In this document: piece after piece, positions 56,731 to 64,000 of the stretch
Layout: each line of letters starts with the position of its first letter
Numbering within the stretch: the first letter of the stretch is position 1
Source of the DNA: Loripinus fragilis
Lineage: Eukaryota > Mollusca > Bivalvia > Lucinida > Lucinidae
Reading direction: 5' to 3'
Assembly: GCA_964019695.1 (NCBI GenBank)
Contig: OZ026519.1
Location: 29,665,213-29,729,212, forward strand
DNA length: 64,000 bases
Translations under genes and position numbers: made by a program
The notes under the pieces: model-generated
Databases searched by the model: none
What the model saw: the letters and a program-made list of their open reading frames with translations, nothing else
What the model was told of the DNA's origin: nothing

Positions 56731-57100
56731 AAAAATAGTAAGTGAGTATCACAATCACAAACTGCAGACAAACCCATGGCACTGAGAGGAATAGCCTCAC
56801 AACAATCACGAGACACCAGGAGGACAAACTAAGCAAAGCAGCCAGCTCTCTCTCTTCCCGATCAAGATGATCGCAAAACAAGAATGGACATAAAGTAACA
56901 AAATATAGAACAATTACAGAATCCTGTAATGGGAGTAACAATCAACAACGAATCAACAACAACAGAATCACCGCCTTAGAACAGACAGCAGCATATATTT
57001 CTGGGTGCTAAAGTTGCATTTTACTGGCACCAAATCTCCGCCCTAGATTCTGCTGTTGTTGAAGCACAAAAATTTTAAGCTCGCATGGGGGCTCCTTAAC
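56731..57100 (-). repeat. 3'-UTR copy of the retroelement at 34800
   Basis: AATAGTAAGTGAGTATCAC at its start and AGATTCTGCTGTTGTTGAAG at its end show that it covers most of the UTR. It lies within the large inverted-repeat element. Confidence 0.75.
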
Positions 57101-57279
57101 TTTTGTAAAGTATCATAATGGACAAACAATCTCATTAAAATAAAAGTTTTTGGGCCAATCTGAAAAATAGGCGGAAACACACTCAAAGTGCGAACAGGGT
57201 TAGCTCTGGAGCGTCTCTAGTGAGGCTACACATTTGCAGAGTCACGCTTGAGCCTTCATCAGAGTACAAAACCACAAAC

Positions 57280-57640
57280 TCTATGCCTATTGACTGTATA
57301 AGCTTGCACTAATTTTACTTTTGATGACCCAATGCGCACAAACCGTCAGTAACATTGCCGATAATGGCTCTGCCATGCAATTGGCGTTTTAATTCATGGT
57401 TTGACTGACAAATCTGACACAGTTGCGGAATTTGACAGTGACAGGTGCTTTTTCTATTGTGACTGCCTAACTTCAGGAAAATTCTGCATGTCTAAGCACA
57501 GCTGCAGCTATGTAATCATAGTCCCATGAAATAACATCCAAAAACGATTACTACTCTCTATTTTTGTTCTATGCAGAGAAGGCTCTGGCGAGTCTGTACA
57601 TTTGCACAGGCTCGCCTGAGTCTTCGTCCTGGTACTGAAA
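57280..57640 (+). repeat. Third, direct copy of the arm sequence
   Basis: GGCTCTGCCATGCAATTGGC and CATCCAAAAACGATTACTAC match the left arm in the same orientation, next to the inverted right arm. Confidence 0.7.
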
Positions 57641-57661
57641 TGCCATGTGCTGGCTAAAATA

Positions 57662-58200
57662 ACGATTTGTGTACCGTTTATAAGAACAGTGAATGCTGTG
57701 GTGAGGCGGCACTAGCAACCATGGCACGTCTAGGGAACCATCAGTGCGTTGTATCAATGCGTCAAAAAATAATCCCAGTGCGTTGTAATAAAATTCCTCA
57801 ATAAAACGTTAGCTAGTTTACCAAAAAAAGATACAAAGTGGAAAACGGTGTTTGGATGTTAGTACATGTAAATACGATAACAGCTGTGCTTAGACATGCA
57901 TATTCCCCTCAATTTAGGCAGTTACACTAGAAAAAAGCACCTGTCACGGCAAAACCCGAGAACTTCGTTGGATTTGCAGTCCAAACCATGAATTAAATCA
58001 CCAATTGCTTGGCAGAGCCATAAACTGCAATATTACTGGTGGTCTGTGTGCCAGGTGTCATCACAAATAAAATAAATGCAAGTTTATAAATAAATCATAA
58101 GGTCAACAGATACAGATTTTCTTACCTTTTACGCCACCACCTGTGCTGAAAAATGCCACCACCAGCTCGTTGTAGCAGCCACCGGTGCGTTTACATTGAC
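57662..58200 (-). repeat. Right arm of the 7.4-kb inverted repeat
   Basis: Inverted copy of 50808-51300 with an extra block containing GGTGGTGGC repeats. Confidence 0.8.
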
Positions 58201-58429
58201 CATTGTGTTTATATACGTGTGCATTCACGAATGAGAATAAAAACAAGAAAGAAGGCAAAGAGATTCAGACTACAATTAGATTTACCAAAACGTTTGTGAC
58301 AGTTCTACATGTATATCTCACAGTATAGCAAATATGAACGTGTAAGATAGTCCTATGTATTTAGCCATTTTGCTCATCTTGATAAAGGTGAAAAATAATG
58401 TGAAATGTTTCAAGCCCTGGGCCTAGTTC

Positions 58430-58690
58430 ATAAAAAAAATAGTGAGTATGATCAGGAAATACCACAATCACAAACTGCAGACAAACCGATGGCATCGTGA
58501 GGAAGAGCCACACAACGATCACGAGACACCAGGAGGACAAGCAAAGCAAAGCAACCAGCTTTCTCCTCCCCATCGAGATGATTGCATAACTAGAATGGAC
58601 ACAAAGTAACGCACAACAAAACATAGAACAATTACAGAAGCCCACAATGGGAGTAACAATCAACAACAAATATCTCATTTGTCTTAAATA
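58430..58690 (-). repeat. 3'-UTR copy of the retroelement at 34800
   Basis: AGTGAGTATGATCAGGAAAT, ACGAGACACCAGGAGGACAA and CCCACAATGGGAGTAACAAT match the family closely. The longest ORF here is non-coding repeat. Confidence 0.75.
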
Positions 58691-58824
58691 TCCTATGAAA
58701 ATGAAATAATTTGGTCTCACTGAGACTTGAATATTTTCTATAATAGAAATACAAGTTTCAAAATGGCTTACTATTATCGGTGCATAATAAATCGTGTAAT
58801 TCTATAAAATTGTACAGTGGGAAA

Positions 58825-59560
58825 TCCAGATGATACCTACCCATGGCACCACATGGAAGAGACACCAAGCACTAACAACCACATGACAGCTAAACAATAA
58901 AGTAAATCAGCCAGCTCTTTCTTCCTCAGCGAGCTGATTAGAAAACCAGAAAGAACACTAAGTTCTGCATTACATATTAAGAACCAAACAAAAACTACCC
59001 ACAAATGATGGGAGCAACAAAATAAACAACGAACCAACAGCAAAAAAAACACTGCCTTGGAACAATAGCAGCTGAAGCCTCTTGTAGCTTAAATTAATTT
59101 TACTGACCAAGTTGTGGCTTTTTTCTGCTATTGTTAATATACATTAATTGTTCGGCATCAAGTAGAAGCTTAACTTATACAATGATCGGTACAGGAAAAC
59201 AATCCCAAGAAATTAATATACTGTAATGAAAGTAAGCTGGGGTTCTTAAATAAAGCCCCTATAGTTGAGCCACGGTTGGCCCAGCCAAATACAAGCATCA
59301 GGCATCTATTAAAGTTTTAGGTCAGGGTCCTCATTGAGTCTGAGGCCTGACCCATCATTGTAGAACTTTAAGTAAACATAGCTTGAACCATTATTAGATT
59401 TATAAGTAACAATAGTATGAATAAGCTCATAAAGCGTTATACTAATCGGAAAGGCATAAATAAACCTGTACATATAATATGTAATGTTTCCCAAAGCCTG
59501 CACGGAGTGTTCACGCATGAAATATTCCAAAATCTTGATTTCTAGCCCTATTAGATAGTT
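58825..59560 (-). repeat. Longer 3' copy of the same retroelement family
   Basis: Besides the UTR blocks this copy contains GATGGGTCAGGCCTCAGACT near 59345 on the minus strand, matching 35348 in the 34800 element. It therefore reaches the end of the coding region. Its upstream part differs, suggesting a subfamily. Confidence 0.65.
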
Positions 59561-60166
59561 ACCCCTACATCAAAATATGCTTTTATGTACAGTATATGTG
59601 TAAGTCTGAGTAGATATTTGTTTGTTTGATGCTTAAAGGCGCATCTACCATTGTGGGTCATTAGCGACAGACGGCATTAATTTGAACATGGTTTGGATAG
59701 AAAAGGTAAAAGATGATTAATATGACTACATATTCGGCTTTAACATTAAGATACTGTTTAAAAAGATGAATAAAATGGCATGTTATAAACTGATACAACT
59801 ATTAAAACAATGCACGATTTCAAAAATAGCTGGATTAAAATTTAAAAAAATTAAAATGTTATTAAAACGATTAGCTGTTCCCTTAAACTTTCCTACATGC
59901 CTTGTTTTCTCTAAGAATCATTTAGCTCAAAAGAAAATTGATGATAGTCATTTGTATGTTATATTCCTCATGCCTTCAGTTCAGAGTGCCTAACAGAAAA
60001 ATAATTATTTCTCAACCCAAACATATCGTGTGGGTACTCAAAAGAACCCTCTCAATGAAACGGTTCCTTTGAATACAAAACACAAGCTAAGAGCTATTTA
60101 CAATTTTACGCTGAAAAGTTGTCTTTATATAAACCTGTAACATTTCCTTCTTCCTTTCAATTTCAG
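59561..60166. other. Intron 13 end
   Basis: No repeat recognised. The acceptor region of exon 14 is strongly pyrimidine-rich (60140-60166). The ORF at 59766-59993 has no domain. Confidence 0.45.
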
Positions 60167-60316
60167 AGACGCAAAACCAAGAATGCATTGACGAGAGTGA
60201 GTGTTTGGAAGCTGGCTCAGAATGTTTTAAAGCTGCTGCTGGTACTGTGGATGTTAGCTATTGTGCTTGTGAGATTGGGCTGAGTTATCACCCAACAGAG
60301 TATCAGTGCATACAAG
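60167..60316 (+). CDS. Exon 14: EB-like Cys-rich module 2
   Basis: A 150-nt phase 1-1 exon behind a clear pyrimidine-rich acceptor (CCTTTCAATTTCAG), with donor GTATTA. It encodes 50 residues with six cysteines: QECIDESEC, GSECFKA, YCACEIGLSY, YQC. Spacing resembles exon 11. No in-frame stop is reached, so at least one more exon lies to the right. The donor is weaker than others in the gene. A TA-flanked TIR element starts 54 bp downstream. Confidence 0.75.
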
Positions 60317-60370
60317 GTATTACGTATACATGAGTTGTAGCAGCTGTGTCAGTGAATACAAAACCATCTA

Positions 60371-61344
60371 CAGTGAGCCACTTTAGTAACGCACCATTTT
60401 TTCAGGGCCCACATTTTTTGACAAAAATACTGGAATCGAACATTCTCTATGATAATTTATTTATTGACATTTTATCTGTTTGATGACATCGAAAAAAAAT
60501 ATTGGAATCACTCATGCGAATCATTCTGCTACGTAAAAGGCAATTTTGACAAAAATGCAAAAATGCACATGCAAGCTGAACGTCCATATTTTCTATTTTT
60601 GTTTTGCGCTAGTCATTATCCATGATGATCGTTGTGACAGAAAAACACCAAAAACAATTATTTTATTCAAGTAAAACCCCCTTTTTTGATCGTTGAATTT
60701 AGTAACACCGTTACTTTTTGAAGAAATGCTCGTTTTGACGTCATATTAACGTCAGTTACAATAATCAAACAGGGTTTTCTTCGCAAATTGTTTTGTTATG
60801 AGTCACTTGTTGACATAGAAGTATCAAAACACTAAACCATCATATCATTGACACATCTTATAGCCTTGGTAGTAGTGACGTCATCACTAACGTCAACACC
60901 ATGACGCCAATAAATCCATTAATTTTTTTACGAAAATAAAAGGTGGATACATGGTTGTTTAAAATGAAATTATAAAAGAAGTGTTTTGACATTTAGTTTA
61001 CTCAGAATCATACGAAATGTTAACTAACTTTTAAAAAAGTACTAAAACCAACTTTTTTCAAACCTTGACCAGCTGGGAACCAAAATAGTAAAACATTAAA
61101 AACAATGATGAAGTTAACAAACACATTCCAGTCTTAGATATTGCCAAGAATTAATTGGTGTTTTAGGGTAGTGCACTTAAAGATCCATTTTCTCATTCGT
61201 TTCTGATCTGCTCACATTAAAATTTCAATTGCTAATGCAAATATAGATGCGCTTTACGTTGGTAGCCTCAGAATAAAATTATCAAATTTCTTTTCCAAGT
61301 AATTTTACATTTTATAAGTGGTGCGTAACTAAAGTGGCTCACTG
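60371..61344. mobile_element. TA-flanked TIR element, 974 bp
   Basis: CAGTGAGCCACTTTAGTAAC and GTAACTAAAGTGGCTCACTG are inverted for about 27 bp with one mismatch, with TA on both sides. Two perfect CRE palindromes TGACGTCA lie at 60736 and 60876. No ORF. It starts 54 bp after exon 14. Confidence 0.88.
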
Positions 61345-61350
61345 TATATT

Positions 61351-61589
61351 TGAGCCGTGACATGTGATTTCCAACGATGTGGCATTTTGACAAGTGTAGA
61401 CTCAGACGAGCCTGTTCAGCCTCCATTTAAGCTTAAAAACTCCAAATGCTGTTTGGTCAGTAGCTTGACAGTCGTTGAATATTCAAGCAACTAGCAAAGG
61501 CTCTGATCAGACTGCGCGTATGCGCAGGCTGGTCTGAGCCTTTGCTGGTCGCACATACCACATTGTTGGAAATCCCATGTCACGGCTCA
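61351..61589. mobile_element. Palindromic MITE (family A)
   Basis: TGAGCCGTGACATGTG...CCCATGTCACGGCTCA, directly beside the TIR element that ends at 61344. Confidence 0.85.
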
Positions 61590-62011
61590 TTTAGCCCTTC
61601 GTATATAAAAACACACCTAAACAGGTACTTTGACAAACATTGACGACCGAGATGAAATGCCACAGAACAAAGCATTTTAAGGGTCTACTGTTCTTTTTGA
61701 CGAAGTCTTGTAATTTACTCGTAATGTAGTATAAAAGCTAGCATGGAAAAAAGCACATGTCATAGGATGGTCATTTATCTGTTAACATATTTAGTTGTAT
61801 GAAAAGTTTTGTTTATGGCACATTTTCTAAAGCTTCAAATATGATTCTAAAAAGGACAGTCAAATAAAATGCAAGAGTTGGCAAAACAAAAATGTTCTGA
61901 CCAAGTTACAAATTTGACTGATACAGTGCTTATTGCTTCTGTAGGTCTGAGTCATCCTAGGTTACTACCTTTTGAAATGTATTGCATGTATTCGAATTAT
62001 GCTTTTTGTAT
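61590..62011. other. DNA right of exon 14 with no recognised feature
   Basis: The ORF that starts at 61869 runs into a MITE and has no domain. Confidence 0.4.
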
Positions 62012-62345
62012 TACAGTCGAATCTCTCAAAGTCATAGTTCTCAGTACCAGAGGTCTTATTTCGAATTATCAGTAATTCGAATTAAAGAGACGTAGACATA
62101 TAAATACATACCACCCCTCCCCCCTCACACACAATGATAATTATTAGTTGTTGTTTTTCTATCAAACATACTTTTAGGCGCATAAAAGAAACATCTCATT
62201 GATTTTACGCACCCAAAACATATGTAAAGTATTAAAGACAATTATTAAGATGTAGATCATGAATATGCACTATTCTCTGACTCTAGAGTTATTTCAAATT
62301 AGCGAGTATTTTGTAAAATCTAAGTTTGAATTTTCGAGGTTTTAC
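62012..62345. mobile_element. Probable MITE
   Basis: TACAGTCGAATCTCTC at the left and TTTTCGAGGTTTTACTTTT at the right are roughly inverted; AATTATCAGTAATTCGAATT lies inside. Diverged. Confidence 0.45.
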
Positions 62346-62433
62346 TTTTGACTTTCATTCTCTTTTGTTTTACTTTTGCAGCATTAACCTCTTTCCTGAA
62401 TTTTCCAATAAAAACGGTATATTTTATCACATA

Positions 62434-63682
62434 CGAGGGGCAGTTGGAAAGTTCTTAGCATGGTATTTTATCTAAGTAACGTGTTTACAAACCCTATATC
62501 ATGTTTGGTATCATTTTTAATATTACAATCTAGACAAGTTATATATTATTGTGAATACAAGTACTGTTTGTATACTAGAAAACGCAAAATTTCAGTGGAA
62601 AATATAACATTTATAACCCTTTGAACAGTATGCAGAACATTAACATATGAGTTCATGAAATTATATAATTTTGTACCTTTATGTAGGCCACAATTTGGTA
62701 CAGTTATTAAACAATTGATGACCAAGTTGGATGTTTCTTATAATTAAATACCGGAACAGGAATACCAAAACTGTCTAGAAAGAAAAGCAATGCGCTATTA
62801 TTTTTTTTTTACTAAAATCATATGTCACAATGCACTCATTTTTTTTTCAAGCAAACTTTATGCTTTTTTATTGAAAACAAAAGAAATTGTGTAAACCAGA
62901 ACAAAGGGGAAGAAAGCTCTTATAATTTCCCCATAGGGCAGAGTAAGTTTAGCTATGATTTGACACTCTGGTCCATTTCAATTAGAAACAGTGGCAAACA
63001 AAAAGTTAAAATACCTTGAGCAATTTTGTGACAATTTCAACGCGATGACATCAGAAGTTCTAATGCCATGGACAAAATGTGAGGGGTAAAGTTACCCCGC
63101 CCGCTTCTTGAAAAGGAGGGGTAGTGTTATTAAGAATAATTTTCTTGAATACAGAACTAAACAAGCCACACTGTTTGCATAACGAAATGATTTTTATGAA
63201 TAGTTTGCTACAAATAAAGCAAAACAGATACCCAATAGGCATTTTTTCCATGCTCCTGTAGTCCACAGTATATAGTAAAAGTATAAGAAAAATCGAAAAA
63301 GTCCCATTTTTGAAAGTTCACCATTTCTCTATTAGTCAACATTTTCTGAATGTAAAGGTGTAAGTCTTGCAAGCAGGGATCACATTTATATTTTAATAAA
63401 AATTAAGTAAGCACCAAATCTTAAATTTGTCAAACCATGATCGTAAGTAAGGTCCCCAATTTTCCTTCGTTTTTTTTACAATTTGCTTAAAATTTCAGCC
63501 AGTTTATAAACCCTTATCGTTTTGAGCATGCGCTGCATGTGTACGCTGAGTCCTTTTTCAATAAAAAATAAGCCATCATTTGCTGTTGAGATCTAGTTTC
63601 CAAAAATGTATTATTTGATAGGAATTTATCAACGCATTATGGAGTTATGATGCCATGCTAAGAACTTTCCAAATGCCCCTCG
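62434..63682. mobile_element. Mariner-type TIR element, 1249 bp, no recognisable transposase
   Basis: CGAGGGGCAGTTGGAAAGTT and its near-perfect complement AACTTTCCAAATGCCCCTCG close the ends, with TA at 62432 and 63683. Matching continues through TCTTAGCATGG. The length fits a full mariner, but no D,D-type transposase could be read on either strand. Confidence 0.82.
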
Positions 63683-63807
63683 TACAACTGACGCTTTACA
63701 AAAGAACCCATTTAATACCATCAGCTCTTGATACGTGTGGTAAAAATATGTGAATTGTAAGTAATTTCCGTATACAAATTCAAGAGATATGATATTGCAA
63801 CAGGTGT

Positions 63808-64000
63808 TATAAAGAGCTGACTTGGTTTAGTTGATAAATCATTTACCTTGTACACAGGGGTCCTTGGTTCAATCCAAGGCTCTTCTTGTCTGTCGGGCGA
63901 GGCTTTAAGGCATGTCCCTGTCTCTAGTACGTTTAAACCACTACCACTGCTAGTTGAGTCTTTTGGTACTCCTGGACATAAAACCACAAAACCAGCACCA
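63808..64000 (+). mobile_element. tRNA-derived SINE head at the right edge
   Basis: Box A-like TGGTTTAGTTGATAAATC and box B-like GGTTCAATCC lie 30 bp apart, as in a tRNA, followed by a non-tRNA body that runs off the window. Spacing and sequence fit a SINE promoter better than a tRNA, since no acceptor stem pairing is seen. Confidence 0.65.

Larger units (their letters stand above)
50808..58200. mobile_element. 7.4-kb inverted-repeat (foldback-like) element
   Basis: Outer arms 50808-51300 and 57662-58200 are inverted copies, roughly 85% alike by eye, sharing TTATAAACTTGCATTTATTT and CTTTTTTCTAGTGTAACTGC. Inside, units with CTAACGCCCC, AGTGCAAACAT and GTTACATATGTTAC lie direct on the left (51510, 52620) and inverted on the right (55290, 55650, 56360). 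A third arm copy at 57280-57640 is in left-arm orientation. The centre has a decayed minus-strand reading frame. No transposase was recognised. Confidence 0.7.
7541..60316 (+). other. Multi-exon gene for a secreted PAN-Sushi-EB protein, 14 exons, 3' end beyond window
   Basis: Joining 14 GT-AG exons gives one frame of 2611 nt, about 870 residues, with no internal stop. The order is signal peptide, PAN/apple-like, short Cys-rich linker, Sushi x8, EB-like, PAN-like plus Cys-rich tail, Sushi, EB-like. Intron 1 is phase 0 and all others are phase 1, the usual phase for extracellular modules. Introns range from about 0.5 to 13 kb and are packed with transposons. The last exon found ends at a donor, so the gene continues to the right. 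By family knowledge such modules act outside the cell in recognition, adhesion or complement-like regulation; no ligand can be inferred. I do not recognise a named orthologue. The chain could be two adjacent genes, but the matching phases and lack of a stop or second signal peptide favour one. Confidence 0.8.

Noticed and set aside
58361..58720. 119-codon minus-strand ORF with a hydrophobic stretch
   Set aside because: It covers a 3'-UTR copy of the retroelement family; the same sequence elsewhere has no open frame.
62383..62460. Possible terminal exon after the acceptor TACTTTTGCAG
   Set aside because: It would encode about 25 residues ending inside a mariner-type element with no domain; splice evidence alone is too weak.
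63820..63885. tRNA gene
   Set aside because: Box spacing fits, but no acceptor-stem pairing is visible and a SINE-like body follows.

Overview
This window looks like AT-rich intron-dominated DNA from an animal, most likely a bivalve mollusc. The reasons are small GT-AG exons separated by kilobase introns, tRNA-derived SINEs, and many short palindromic elements. Three long repeats also have a leader hairpin, a core of about 170-bp tandem units and a terminal hairpin before a CTTG-type end, an architecture I associate with bivalve 'pearl'/Helentron-like elements. The taxon is an inference; no housekeeping gene is present to fix it.

One large host gene runs on the + strand from 7541 to at least 60316 and continues past the right edge. 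I could place 14 coding exons. They encode a signal peptide, a PAN/apple-like module, a short Cys-rich linker, eight Sushi (CCP) domains, an EB-like Cys-rich module, a second PAN-like module with a Cys-rich tail, a ninth Sushi and a second EB-like module. The encoded part is about 870 residues. Every intron after exon 2 is phase 1, so the exons form one open reading frame and can be duplicated or skipped without frameshift. The product should be extracellular: Sushi and PAN modules bind protein or carbohydrate ligands in complement-like, adhesion and recognition proteins. No transmembrane segment or terminal exon is visible.

Layout. 1-7500: upstream DNA with MITEs and a 2.45-kb pearl-like repeat. 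7541-14099: exons 1-5 among small palindromic elements and a 52-bp minisatellite. 15466-25922: exons 6-9, four near-paralogous 177-nt Sushi exons; intron 6 holds a three-level nest of transposons. 27157-29243: a young, complete LTR retrotransposon that carries only an intact gag. 30489-36761: exons 10-12, with a 1-kb TIR element and a Tc1-like element that itself contains an RT-type retroelement tail. 36762-49730: a 13-kb intron with a 170-bp tandem array, SINEs and a decayed minus-strand LINE split by a pearl-like element. 49731-49931: exon 13. 50808-58200: a 7.4-kb inverted-repeat element. 60167-60316: exon 14. Then a TA-flanked TIR element, a mariner-type element and a SINE at the right edge.

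Points of most interest: the gag-only LTR element (LTRs differ at 1 of 162 positions, 5-bp target duplication, three CRE-like half sites per LTR); the domain architecture of the host gene; a MITE end that forms the 3' splice site of exon 7; and two large non-coding inverted-repeat elements that share GTAACGTA/GTTACATATGTTAC-type motifs. No tRNA, rRNA, CRISPR array or prokaryotic gene was seen.
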